In this document: piece after piece, positions 54,647 through 63,607 of the stretch
Numbering within the stretch: position 1 is the first letter of the stretch
Layout of the letters: the number at the start of each line of letters is the position of its first letter
Translations under genes and position numbers: made by a program
The notes under the pieces: generated by a model
Told to the model about the DNA's origin: nothing
What the model saw: the letters and a program-made list of their open reading frames with translations, nothing else
The model's database searches: none
Origin: Nocardioides deserti
GTDB taxonomy: Bacteria; Actinomycetota; Actinomycetes; Propionibacteriales; Nocardioidaceae
DNA length: 64,000 nt
Direction: 5' to 3'
NCBI RefSeq assembly: GCF_014266025.1
Contig: NZ_JACMYC010000001.1
Span: 124,001 to 188,000, forward strand

Positions 54647-54666
54647 AAGGTACCAGTGGGTAAGGT
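54647..54666. promoter_or_regulatory. Back-to-back leaderless promoters for GT4 and methyltransferase genes
   Basis: Minus strand TACCTT (54652-54647) serves the GTG at 54639. Plus strand TAAGGT (54661-54666) serves the GTG at 54673 with 6 bases between. The two -10 boxes are only 8 bases apart, so polymerase cannot occupy both at once. Confidence 0.6.
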
Positions 54667-54672
54667 TCCGGC

Positions 54673-55446
54673 GTGCCGAGCCAGACCCCGTCCCCGACGA
54701 CCCGTCAGCGGGGGCCCTGGAAGGCCACCATGCGCCGCTCGGTCCGCCTCTTCCGGGAGTTCGGCCACGAGCAGGACGACCCGGCGCGCTTCTACACCGC
54801 GCTGGCCGAGGACTCCGCGGACCAGCTGTCGACCTACGTCCCGCTGGACGGCGCCGTGCTGCTGGACGTCGGCGGGGGACCGGGCTACTTCCGCGACGCC
54901 TTCCGCGCCGCGGGTGCGACGTACTGGGCCCTCGACGCCGACGTCGGCGAGCTCGCCGGCCTCGGCGGCATCGCCTCGGGGACGGTCGTCGGCAGCGGGA
55001 TGGAGCTGCCGTTCCGCACCGGCTCGGTCGACGTCTGCTACTCCTCCAACGTCCTCGAGCACGTGCGCGACCCGTGGCGGATGGCCGACGAGATGGTGCG
55101 CGTGACGGCCCCCGGCGGCACGGTCTTCATCTCCTACACGCTGTGGTTCGGCCCGTGGGGCGGTCACGAGACCGCGCCGTGGCACTACCTCGGCGGGCGG
55201 CGGGCGCGGCGGAGGTACGCCGCGAAGCACGGCCACGAGCCGAAGAACAAGTACGGCGAGTCGCTCTTCGCCGTCACCGCCGGCGCGGGGCTGCGCTGGG
55301 CCCGGGCCCAGGAGCAGCTCGGGGTGGCCGAGGTCGTCGACCTCACCCCGCGCTACAACCCGCGCTGGTCGCAGTTCCTCCTGCGGGTGCCGCTCGTGCG
55401 TGAGGTGGTGACGTGGAACCTCGTGATCGTCCTGCGCAAGCGGTGA
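54673..55446 (+). CDS. Class I SAM-dependent methyltransferase
   Basis: A 257-residue methyltransferase of the Methyltransf_11 type. SAM motif I is LLDVGGGPGYF near residue 65, followed by the acidic LDADVGEL and GMELPFRTGSVDVCY and SSNVLEHVRDP. Motif near 140: VTAPGGTVFISYTLW. The substrate is unknown; position suggests methylation of a glycan or a lipid carrier. GTG at 54673 matches the TAAGGT box. Its stop overlaps the AftD-like GTG by 4 bases, so both are one operon. Confidence 0.9.
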   Translation: MPSQTPSPTTRQRGPWKATMRRSVRLFREFGHEQDDPARFYTALAEDSADQLSTYVPLDGAVLLDVGGGPGYFRDAFRAAGATYWALDADVGELAGLGGIASGTVVGSGMELPFRTGSVDVCYSSNVLEHVRDPWRMADEMVRVTAPGGTVFISYTLWFGPWGGHETAPWHYLGGRRARRRYAAKHGHEPKNKYGESLFAVTAGAGLRWARAQEQLGVAEVVDLTPRYNPRWSQFLLRVPLVREVVTWNLVIVLRKR

Positions 55447-58400
55447 CCTTCCGGTTCCGGCTGCTGGCCTCCTGCGCGGTCCTCGTCGGCCTGGCGTTCG
55501 TGCAGGACCCGGGCCTGCTGGCCGCGGACACCAAGCTCGACCTCGTCCTGGCCCCGGCCGACTGGCTCTCCCGTGCGCTCCACCTGTGGGACGCCGAGGG
55601 CGCGTTCGGCCAGCTGCAGAACCAGGCCTACGGCTACCTCTGGCCGATGGGGCCGTTCTTCCTGCTCGGCTGGCTCGTCGACCTGCCGGGGTGGGTCGTG
55701 CAACGGCTGTGGCAGGGGCTGGTCATGTCGGTCGCCTTCGCGGGCACCGCGAAGGTCGCCCGCGCGCTCGGCGTCCGCTCCGACCTGGCCTGCCTGCTCG
55801 CGGGCTTCGCCTTCGCGCTCTCGCCGCGGCTGCTCACCACGCTGGGCCCGATCTCGATCGAGGCGTGGCCGAGCGCGCTGGCGCCCTGGGTGCTGCTCCC
55901 GCTGGTGCGCCGCGCGACGCAGGGCTCGCCGCGCCGCGCGGCCGCGCTCTCCGCCCTGGCGGTCGCGATGGTCGGCGGCGTGAACGCCGCGGCCACCTTC
56001 GCGGTGCTGCCGCTGGGGATCGTGTGGCTGCTCACCCGCACCCCCGGGCCGCGCCGCCGGGCGCTGATGCTGTGGTGGCCGCTGTTCACCGCGCTCGGCA
56101 CGCTGTGGTGGCTGGTCCCGCTGTTCGTCATGGGCGCCTACAGCCCGCCCTTCCTCGACTTCATCGAGACCACGACGGTCACGACGTTCCCCACGACGGT
56201 CTTCGACGCCTTGCGCGGGACCTCCAACTGGGTGCCGTACGCCGACGCCGGCTCGCGCGCCGGCAACGACCTGCTCCGCACCTCCTGGGTCATCGTGCTC
56301 AGCGGTGTGCTGCTGCTCCTCGGCGTCGCCGGGCTGCTGGACCGCCGGACCCCGCACCGCGCGTTCCTCGGCCTGTCGCTGCTGGTCGGCGTCCTCATGG
56401 TCACCGCCGGGCACCGCGGCGCCGTCGAGGGCTGGCTCGCCGCGCCGGTGGCCGACCTGCTCGACGGCGTGCTGGCCCCTCTGCGCAACGTGCACAAGTT
56501 CGACCCCATCATCCGGCTGCCGCTCGTGCTCGGCCTCGCCTTCGTCGTCGAGCGCATGCTGACCGCGCTGCGCGAGCAGCCCGACGCCCCCCGCGCGGAC
56601 CGCGTCAACCGGCGGGTGCTGGTGGCTGCCGCGGTCGTCGCCGTGGTCGGGTGCGCGGCCCCCGCCGTGCAGGGTCGGGTCCAGCCGGCCGGGGCGACGC
56701 TCGGTGTGCCGGAGTACTGGCACGAGGCCGCCGACTACGTCGCCGCGGAGTCCAGCGGCGGCACGGCCCTGCTCGTGCCGGGGTCGCCGTTCGGCGAGTA
56801 CCTCTGGGGCGACACCGCCGACGAACCGATGCAGTGGCTCGCGGACTCGCGCTGGGCGGTCCGCAACGTGATCCCGTTGACCCCGCCCGCCACCATCCGC
56901 ATGTTCGACGGCATCGAGCGGCGCCTGACCCAGGGCGACGGCTCGCCGGGCCTCACCGCGGCCCTGCGCCGCGCCGGCGTCCAGCACCTCGTGGTCCGCA
57001 ACGACCTCGAGCGCTCCGGCGACGTGCCGGACCCGGTGCTGGTGCACCAGGCCCTCGACGCGTCGCCCGGCATCGAGCGGGTCGCCGAGTTCGGTCCGCT
57101 GATCGGCGGCGAGGCGCACCTGCGCGACGGCCAGGAGCGGGTGCTCGTCAACGGCGGTCGGCAGACCGAGCACGCCGCGGTCGAGGTGTACGCCGTGTCC
57201 CCGACGCCGCCGGCCGCGGTCTCCGCCGACGACCCGACCGTGCTCGCCGCCGGGCCGGAGGACCTGCCCGACCTGCTCGACCTCGACGTGCTGGGCGACG
57301 CGCCGGTGGTGCTGGCGCCCGACGCCCCGGCGGCGACCGACGGGGCGGCGCCCGGCCGGGTCGTGCTCACCGACGGCCTGCGCGACCGCGAGCGCTCGTT
57401 CGCCCGCATCCACGACGGGACCTCGCCGGTCTCGACACCTGGTGACGACGCGCAGGCCGACCGCCCGGTCCGCGACTACCCGCTCGCGGACATGGACCGC
57501 TGGACGACCACCGGCCGCCTCGAGGGCGCGCGCTCGGTCTCCGCGTCCTCCTCGCTCTCCGACGCCGACGCCGCCGGGGGCAGTCACCGCGGCGCGCTGC
57601 CGGTCGCCGCGCTCGACGGCGCGGTCGACACGGCATGGGACTCCGGCTTCAGTGCCGACGGCACGCCCTGGTGGCGGGTCGACCTCGAGGAGCCGCTCGA
57701 GGTCGAGTCGCTCACCGTCACCGCGTCCGCGCGGGAGGGACGGCAGCGCCTGCGTGCCGTCACCGAGCACGGCGCCTCCGAGCCCGTGACGATCAGCCGG
57801 GGCGGCACCCGCCGCCTGCTGCTCCCGCCCGCCGAGGACGGCGGCACGGAGATCACCTGGCTGCGGGTCGAGGCCGTCGAGGGCCCCTCGGCCGGCCGCC
57901 TGGCGCTCGCCGAGGTCGACGTGCCCGGGCTCTCGGTGCGCCGGGTCCTGGAGCTGCCGACCCTGCCCGAGGCCTGGGGCCGACCCGACGTCGTCGTCAT
58001 GAACGCCGACCTCGACGCCCGCACCGGCTGCGTGGTCATCGGCTTCGAGGACCGCTGCGCCGTCGGGCGCGACCGGGCGTCCGAGGACGGCCCCGTCGTG
58101 CGCCGCTCCTTCGACCTCCCGGAGGCCGGCGCGTACGACGTGTCCCTGACGGCGCGCCCCCGCGCCGGCGGCGCGCTGGACGCGCTGGTCCTGGCGGACC
58201 GGGCCGGCGCGGCCGCGGCGTCCTCGCTGGCGCTGCCGGACCCGCGGGCCGGGGCGGTCGCCGCGATCGACGGCGACCCCGCCAGCGCCTGGCTCGCCGG
58301 CCCCGACGACGAGCAGGTCGAGCTCGTCCTGTCCTGGCTCGACCCGCGCCTGGTGACCGGCATCGACCTCGACGTCGACCTCGACACCGCCGCGCGGCTG

Positions 58401-59576
58401 CCCGACCACGTCGTGCTGACCTTCACCCGCCGAGGACGGATCGTCGCCGAGCGGGACGTCGAGCTCGGCCGCGACGGCCGGTCGGCGTTCCCGGGCGTGC
58501 GCGCGGACGGCGTGCGCATCCGGGTGCTGTCCGCCGAGCGCGCGACCGACCTGACCTTCGACGGCTCCTCGAGCGAGGTGCCGATCGGGGTCGGCGAGGT
58601 GACGCTCACCGGCGTGCCCTACTTCCCGCTGCGCCCCTCGGCGGAGGAGGTCCGGCAGCCGTGCGGGTCCGGCCCGGACGTCCAGGTCGGCCCCCGCCGG
58701 CTCCGCACCGCGGTGACGGCGTCCCCGCTCCAGCTGCTGCGCGGGGTCGAGGTCTCGGCCGAGCCGTGCGGCGTCCTCACCGGCGACGCGCCGGTCCTGC
58801 TGCCGGCCGGGACGGTCGAGGTGACGGCCGCCCGCAGCGACGCCTTCGAGACGGCCTCGGTCGTGCTCACCTCGACCGACGACCCGGGACCGGCCGCCGC
58901 CGCGACCGCCGCGGACGAGGACCTGTCCGGACCGGTCCGTCGCGTGCTCCAGCCGGCCGCGGACGACACGGTGGTCGCGCTGCGCGAGAACGCCAACCCG
59001 GGCTGGGTCGCCACCCAGGCCGGCGAGGAGCTCGAGCCGGTCGTCCTCGACGGCTGGCAGCAGGGCTTCCGGGTCTCCGGCGAGGATCCGGTGGAGGTCC
59101 GCTTCGCCCCCGACCGGACCTACCGGGCGGGCTTGGCCGGCGGCGCGGTCGCCCTGCTGGCGCTGCTCGCCGTCGTCGTGCTGACCCGCCGCCGGTGGAG
59201 CGGCCCGACGCCCGCGCCGCTGACCGACCGGCGCGTGCCGCCAGCCGTCGCCGTCGTCCTCGCGCTGGCCGGTGCCGGGCTGGTCGGCGGGACCATCGGC
59301 CTCGTGGTCGGCGCGGTCACCACCGGCGCGCTGGTGCTGCTCGGGCGGCGCGCTCCCGAGGTGCGCCCCTGGGCGCTGGCCCTGCCCGTGCTGCTCGCGG
59401 CGGCGGCGTACGCCGTCACGCCGTGGGGGAGCAGCGCCGGCTGGGCCGGGAACGACGCGTGGGTCGGCTACCTCGCGCTGGTGCCGTTCGTCGCCGTCGT
59501 GGCCGCCGTCGGCTCCTCGCGGGGCGGCGGGACGAGGCGCTTGAGGCGCATCGCCGGGACCTCGAGCAGCCGGTAG
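55443..59576 (+). CDS. AftD-like alpha-(1->3)-arabinofuranosyltransferase family protein (DUF3367 type)
   Basis: A 1377-residue membrane enzyme, close to mycobacterial AftD in size. The N-terminal half (about 5-430) has around 11 helices, with DTKLDLVLAPADWLSRALHL after the first helix (GT-C-type acidic loop) and QNQAYGYLWPMGPFFLLGWL. The middle (about 450-1220) is extracellular and shows carbohydrate-binding/discoidin-like modules (VAALDGAVDTAWDSGF, AIDGDPASAWLAGPDDE). The last 140 residues hold further helices. In mycobacteria AftD adds arabinofuranose to arabinan. GTG at 55443 overlaps the methyltransferase stop. Its 3' end overlaps the convergent acyltransferase by 109 bases. Confidence 0.8.
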   Translation: MTFRFRLLASCAVLVGLAFVQDPGLLAADTKLDLVLAPADWLSRALHLWDAEGAFGQLQNQAYGYLWPMGPFFLLGWLVDLPGWVVQRLWQGLVMSVAFAGTAKVARALGVRSDLACLLAGFAFALSPRLLTTLGPISIEAWPSALAPWVLLPLVRRATQGSPRRAAALSALAVAMVGGVNAAATFAVLPLGIVWLLTRTPGPRRRALMLWWPLFTALGTLWWLVPLFVMGAYSPPFLDFIETTTVTTFPTTVFDALRGTSNWVPYADAGSRAGNDLLRTSWVIVLSGVLLLLGVAGLLDRRTPHRAFLGLSLLVGVLMVTAGHRGAVEGWLAAPVADLLDGVLAPLRNVHKFDPIIRLPLVLGLAFVVERMLTALREQPDAPRADRVNRRVLVAAAVVAVVGCAAPAVQGRVQPAGATLGVPEYWHEAADYVAAESSGGTALLVPGSPFGEYLWGDTADEPMQWLADSRWAVRNVIPLTPPATIRMFDGIERRLTQGDGSPGLTAALRRAGVQHLVVRNDLERSGDVPDPVLVHQALDASPGIERVAEFGPLIGGEAHLRDGQERVLVNGGRQTEHAAVEVYAVSPTPPAAVSADDPTVLAAGPEDLPDLLDLDVLGDAPVVLAPDAPAATDGAAPGRVVLTDGLRDRERSFARIHDGTSPVSTPGDDAQADRPVRDYPLADMDRWTTTGRLEGARSVSASSSLSDADAAGGSHRGALPVAALDGAVDTAWDSGFSADGTPWWRVDLEEPLEVESLTVTASAREGRQRLRAVTEHGASEPVTISRGGTRRLLLPPAEDGGTEITWLRVEAVEGPSAGRLALAEVDVPGLSVRRVLELPTLPEAWGRPDVVVMNADLDARTGCVVIGFEDRCAVGRDRASEDGPVVRRSFDLPEAGAYDVSLTARPRAGGALDALVLADRAGAAAASSLALPDPRAGAVAAIDGDPASAWLAGPDDEQVELVLSWLDPRLVTGIDLDVDLDTAARLPDHVVLTFTRRGRIVAERDVELGRDGRSAFPGVRADGVRIRVLSAERATDLTFDGSSSEVPIGVGEVTLTGVPYFPLRPSAEEVRQPCGSGPDVQVGPRRLRTAVTASPLQLLRGVEVSAEPCGVLTGDAPVLLPAGTVEVTAARSDAFETASVVLTSTDDPGPAAAATAADEDLSGPVRRVLQPAADDTVVALRENANPGWVATQAGEELEPVVLDGWQQGFRVSGEDPVEVRFAPDRTYRAGLAGGAVALLALLAVVVLTRRRWSGPTPAPLTDRRVPPAVAVVLALAGAGLVGGTIGLVVGAVTTGALVLLGRRAPEVRPWALALPVLLAAAAYAVTPWGSSAGWAGNDAWVGYLALVPFVAVVAAVGSSRGGGTRRLRRIAGTSSSR

Positions 59577-60688
59577 CCCAGCTCCGCGGCGACCAGGCTG
59601 CCGGCCATCGTCAGCAGCCACAGCTGCAGACCGTGGCCGCCGAAGATCTGCCACCCGGTCAGCCACATCACCAGGTGCAGCACGGGCAGGTGCAGCGCGA
59701 AGAGGCTGTACGACGTCAGGCCGAGGCGGCGGACGAGGCGGTGCCCCATGAACCGCCCGAAGCCGCTGCGCTCGTCGGCGACGACGGCGGGGAGGACGAG
59801 CAGCAGGCCGATCACCGTGTAGAGCAGGTTCTTGGTCAGCGACTCCGTGGTCGTCGGCGCGATGAGGAGCGCCGGGCCGGCCAGGGGCGTGGAGGAGACG
59901 AGCAGCAGCGCTCCGGCCAGGGTCCAGCACGCCCCGGGCTGGCGGCCCACGGCGAGGAACCGCCGCGCGGCGGGCGCGCCGCGGGTGGCCAGCACGTGCA
60001 CGAGCGCCAGCCCGATGCCGGCGGCGAACCAGGTGAGGTAGCCCGGGAGCCACTGCTCCGGGCTACCGCCGGAGAGGCCGTCGGCCCGGTCGGCGCCGTC
60101 GAGGTGCCACCACACGGTCACCGCGGTCATCGCGGCCAGGACGAGCGCGACGCGCAGGGGCCGCAGCGCGCGGCGGCCCGTCGCGAGCAGCATCAGGAGC
60201 GGCAGCAGCAGGTAGAAGCAGACCTCGACCGCGAGGCTCCACATCTGGGTCAGGCCGTCCGGCGGCCGGGGCGCGACGAAGGTGTCGAGCATGAGCAGCG
60301 TCGTGGCCCACCCGCCGGGGCTGCGGTCGCGGTTGTCGTGGATGAACGACAGCGCGAGCACGACCGCGACGACGTACACCGGGGTGATCCGCAGGAACCG
60401 GTGCCACAGGTAGGTCCGGGTCGCCGGACGCCGCAGCCCCGCCGCGGCGCGGGCGAGGTAGGGCCGGGAGAGCAGGAAGCCGGAGAGCACGAAGAACACC
60501 GCCACCCCGACGTCGAGCCGGGCCAGCGTCACGCCCCAGAAGCCGTGCCGCCCGTAGTCGCCGGACCAGAACGCCACGTGCGTGGTGACCACGGCGAGTG
60601 CGCCGACCGCGCGCATCGCGTCCAGCGCCGGGAACCGGGGCCTGACGTCGGTGTCTAGCTCGACAGGAGCCGCCGCCACGGTCGTCAT
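59468..60688 (-). CDS. Membrane acyltransferase, acyltransferase-3 family
   Basis: A 406-residue protein with about ten helices. The opening RFPALDAMRAVGALAVV then TTHVAFW carries the conserved Arg and His of the family. FFVLSGFLLSRPYL, the RFLRITPVY loop and SLAVEVCFYLLLPLL are also typical. Members transfer acetyl or succinyl groups to sugars of surface glycans. ATG at 60688 has GAGGAGG upstream and overlaps the stop of the preceding minus-strand gene by 4 bases, so both form an operon. Confidence 0.9.
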   Translation of the reverse strand: MTTVAAAPVELDTDVRPRFPALDAMRAVGALAVVTTHVAFWSGDYGRHGFWGVTLARLDVGVAVFFVLSGFLLSRPYLARAAAGLRRPATRTYLWHRFLRITPVYVVAVVLALSFIHDNRDRSPGGWATTLLMLDTFVAPRPPDGLTQMWSLAVEVCFYLLLPLLMLLATGRRALRPLRVALVLAAMTAVTVWWHLDGADRADGLSGGSPEQWLPGYLTWFAAGIGLALVHVLATRGAPAARRFLAVGRQPGACWTLAGALLLVSSTPLAGPALLIAPTTTESLTKNLLYTVIGLLLVLPAVVADERSGFGRFMGHRLVRRLGLTSYSLFALHLPVLHLVMWLTGWQIFGGHGLQLWLLTMAGSLVAAELGYRLLEVPAMRLKRLVPPPREEPTAATTATNGTSAR

Positions 60689-62532
60689 CGGTCCTCCTCG
60701 GTCTCGGGCTGGCCCACCACGAGCTCGTCCACGCACAGGGTGACACCGGGGTCCAGGCCGTCGAGAGTGATCGCCCCGAACGAGTGCTCCGCGTCGATCC
60801 GCACCAGCACCGTCCCCAGGCCTCCGGTCAGGTCGGCCGTGGTCGTGTCGCCGCCGGCCGTCACCCGCAGGCCGGTGTCGCCGGAGCTGAGGTACTCGAT
60901 CCGCAGCCACCACGGCACGCCGACCGCCCGGGTCTCGAGCGGCAGCACCCGGGAGTCGCTACGCACGCGCCAGCCGCAGCCCGCCACCGGCCCCCGCAGC
61001 GCCGCCGTGGCCTCGTCGACCTCGGCCGGCAGGACCCGCCCGTCGTCGGTGAGCAGGTGGAGCCGGTCGGTGCTGTCGGGGAACCGCGCGGCCGGGGTGA
61101 GCATCGGCAGCAGCGTCGAGGTCAGGTTGTACGGCGCGCCGAAGGCGCCGCTGACGTTCGAGGGCAGCGGCTGGTCGGCGAGGTCGAGGGCGCCGAAGCC
61201 GTCGAGCTCGTCCCGGGCCGCCGCGAGCACGTCCTTGCCGGGGTTCTCGACGTGCCAGACGCGGGCGTAGGCCCAGGAGCTGAGCGTGCCGGAGACGGCG
61301 ACGAGCACGGTGGCCGCGGCGATCCAGCGCGGACCCGGGGCGCGGGCCAGGAGCGGCTCGGCCCGCGTGCGGCTCGACTGGTCGGCCCCGCGCAGCTCCA
61401 TTGTGGCCAGGCCCAGGCAGAGCGTGACCGCGCACGCGGCGTCGGTGAGGTAGCGGTACTCCGTGCCGACGACCGCCCCGACCACCTGGGCGCGGGTGGT
61501 GAGCAGCAGGACGTAGTCGGCGGCGACGTACGCCGCGAGCAGGACCCAGGCGCGCAGCGTGCGGTCGCGGCGCAGCGCGACGCCGATGACCACCAGGGCG
61601 ATGCCGGTCCAGCACAGGTGGACCGCCCAGGTCGGCGGCACCGCCCGGGAGACCGGCGCGATGTCGGTGTCCCAGTGCCACGGGCCGCCGAAGAGCGCGG
61701 TCGTGAAGGAGTCGCCGACCAGGCGCCCGGCCAGCTCCGCCGCGCCGACCGGCCGCTCGTCGGAGGAGATCTGCGGGACGGCGACGACGTAGTAGACGAG
61801 GAACGCCACGCCACCGGCGATGCCGGCGAGGACGGCCGGCCAGTAGCGGCGCAGGACCGTGACCACGCGGCGTACCGGCCCACCAACCGCGAAGTAGGCG
61901 ACGGCGACGAAGGCGAGCACCGGGAAGACCAGGAGGGTCTTGACGTAGCAGCAGAGCCCGAAGGCCAGGACCAGCAGCGTCACCGCCAGCCACCGCAGGC
62001 GGCGCGAGCGCAGGTAGTTGACCCAGGCGGCGACCGCCGCGAAGAACACCGCCTGCATCGGCACCTGGTTCAGCGCCGCGGCCCACCACATGAACGCCGG
62101 CATCGTCATCGCGGTCGACAGGTAGAGCGCGAGCGGCACCAGCACCCGGCCCCGGACCCCGAAGAGCGTCACCAGCATCCACAGGCACGCGATCGCCGCG
62201 ACGGCCTGCATGACGATGCTCGTCGCGGCCAGCAGCGGCCAGGAGAGGTGGTCGGGCACGCCCCCGAGCCAGCCCAGGAACCGCCCGACCGGCATGAACT
62301 GCGCGGCGTACGGCTCCACCAGGCCCTCGGCCGACAGTCCGGCCTCCCGACCCTCGCGGACCAGCTGGTAGTCGTCGCCGTAGAAGAACCCGCCCCACAC
62401 CGCCCAGGTGCGGAAGCCGACGTGCGCCAGCACCATCGCCGCCGCCGAGCCCAGCACGACCGCCCGGGGATCGAGCGGTGGCAGGTCGCCCGGGCGAGGC
62501 GTCCGGGCGAGTCGTCTCATCGCTGCGCGCAC
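60685..62532 (-). CDS. Polytopic membrane protein, GT-C-like
   Basis: A 615-residue protein with about 11 helices up to residue 435 and then a beta-rich exterior domain to the end. GGFFYGDDYQLVREG after the first helix is an Asp-Asp loop like that of GT-C and GtrII-type sugar transferases. VEPYAAQFMPVGRFLGWL and MWWAAALNQVPMQAVFF follow in the membrane core. The exact reaction is unknown. Start choice is uncertain: GTG at 62532 follows CAGACT by 6 bases (leaderless-like), while ATG at 62520 and a GTG at 62559 are alternatives. It is the first gene of an operon with the acyltransferase. Confidence 0.65.
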   Translation of the reverse strand: MRAAMRRLARTPRPGDLPPLDPRAVVLGSAAAMVLAHVGFRTWAVWGGFFYGDDYQLVREGREAGLSAEGLVEPYAAQFMPVGRFLGWLGGVPDHLSWPLLAATSIVMQAVAAIACLWMLVTLFGVRGRVLVPLALYLSTAMTMPAFMWWAAALNQVPMQAVFFAAVAAWVNYLRSRRLRWLAVTLLVLAFGLCCYVKTLLVFPVLAFVAVAYFAVGGPVRRVVTVLRRYWPAVLAGIAGGVAFLVYYVVAVPQISSDERPVGAAELAGRLVGDSFTTALFGGPWHWDTDIAPVSRAVPPTWAVHLCWTGIALVVIGVALRRDRTLRAWVLLAAYVAADYVLLLTTRAQVVGAVVGTEYRYLTDAACAVTLCLGLATMELRGADQSSRTRAEPLLARAPGPRWIAAATVLVAVSGTLSSWAYARVWHVENPGKDVLAAARDELDGFGALDLADQPLPSNVSGAFGAPYNLTSTLLPMLTPAARFPDSTDRLHLLTDDGRVLPAEVDEATAALRGPVAGCGWRVRSDSRVLPLETRAVGVPWWLRIEYLSSGDTGLRVTAGGDTTTADLTGGLGTVLVRIDAEHSFGAITLDGLDPGVTLCVDELVVGQPETEEDR

Positions 62533-62656
62533 GCGCGAAGTCTGCCCGTCCCCGCCCACACCGGACGAAGTACGGCGGGTTTTCGACGAAACGGTGCACG
62601 CGCACTGTGATGCGCGTTACGTTCGCGGTCGACGACTTTCCTGGGGAGGGAATGCG
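62533..62656. promoter_or_regulatory. Divergent promoter region before the DUF3068 gene
   Basis: This gap of about 124 bases contains GTTACGTTC (62616-62624), resembling the box before the DUF2613-like gene, and GGGGAGGG as ribosome-binding site of the plus-strand gene. On the minus strand CAGACT stands 6 bases before the GTG at 62532. Confidence 0.4.
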
Positions 62657-63553
62657 GTGCGAAAGATTGCTGGACGCGTACTGATCGCCATCGGCGGTTT
62701 CCTGGTGGTGGCGGGGCTGCTCACCACGACGTGGGCGCCGGGGGTGGTGAAGAAGACGCCGGTCGACGTCGACCAGACCACGCGCCTGGACGGCACGGCG
62801 ACGAAGCTGGGGGAGACCTTCCCGGTCAACGTCACCAGCATCACCAAGGCCGACAGCGAGGCCTCGACCGACGACACGACGATCTGGGTCAACACCTCGT
62901 GCGTGGTCGAGAACTCCGACGGCGCGGCCCCGGCCTGCGTCGACGGCGAGGACGAGCGGCTGGTCTCCGCGACGGTCGGCACCTTCGCCACCGACCGCGT
63001 CTCGGCCCTCGGTCGCGACCACGAGAACCTGCCCGCCGGCTCCACGCCGTACGAGGGCATCGTCAACAAGTTTCCCTTCGACACCGAGAAGAAGGACTAT
63101 CCCTACTGGGACGGCACCCTGGGGCGCACCGTCCCCATGGAGTTCCTCGAGGAGACCGAGATGGACGGGCTGACCGTCTACCACTTCGCCTCCAGCGTCG
63201 TCGACGAGGCGATCGAGGTCGCCGAGGGCACGCCCGGCACCTACAGCCAGGCCGTCGACATCTACGTCGAGCCCCTGACCGGCGCGGTCGTCAACCAGGA
63301 GCAGTCCCAGCAGCGCTACCTCGAGGACGGCACGCAGGTCCTCGACCTCAACGTCGCCTTTACCGACGACCAGCTGGCCACCAGCATCAGCGAGGCCAAG
63401 GACAACGCCGCGAACCTCACGTTGATCACCGAGACCGTCCCGCGGATCGGCTTCATCGGCGGTGCGGTCGCGCTGGTCCTCGGCGCGCTCCTGCTGCTCG
63501 TCGGCCGGCCCCGGCACGCGGCGAGCCCGCGCGCCGCGGCGATGCCCGCCTGA
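62657..63553 (+). CDS. DUF3068 (PorA-family) membrane-anchored protein
   Basis: A 298-residue protein with helices at about 5-25 and 262-283 around a large extracellular beta-rich domain. Family marks: TTTWAPGVVKKTPVDVDQTT, NKFPFDTEKKDYPYWDGTLG, YVEPLTGAVVNQEQSQQRY. DUF3068 proteins are found across actinobacteria; some are called PorA-like although pore formation is not shown for this type. GTG at 62657 has GGAGGG six bases upstream; an ATG 5 bases earlier is in another frame. The position suggests a role at the cell surface with the glycan genes. Confidence 0.88.
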   Translation: MRKIAGRVLIAIGGFLVVAGLLTTTWAPGVVKKTPVDVDQTTRLDGTATKLGETFPVNVTSITKADSEASTDDTTIWVNTSCVVENSDGAAPACVDGEDERLVSATVGTFATDRVSALGRDHENLPAGSTPYEGIVNKFPFDTEKKDYPYWDGTLGRTVPMEFLEETEMDGLTVYHFASSVVDEAIEVAEGTPGTYSQAVDIYVEPLTGAVVNQEQSQQRYLEDGTQVLDLNVAFTDDQLATSISEAKDNAANLTLITETVPRIGFIGGAVALVLGALLLLVGRPRHAASPRAAAMPA

Positions 63554-63607
63554 CCTGAGCCACGACGCGTCCAGCCCCTGAGCCGGTCGGGCCTCGGCCC
63601 GGCCGGC

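Noticed and set aside
50095..63553. Mycolic-acid/arabinogalactan cluster as proof of a mycobacterium-like host
   Set aside because: Only the AftD-like family points that way; Emb, Ag85, Pks13 and related genes are not seen here.
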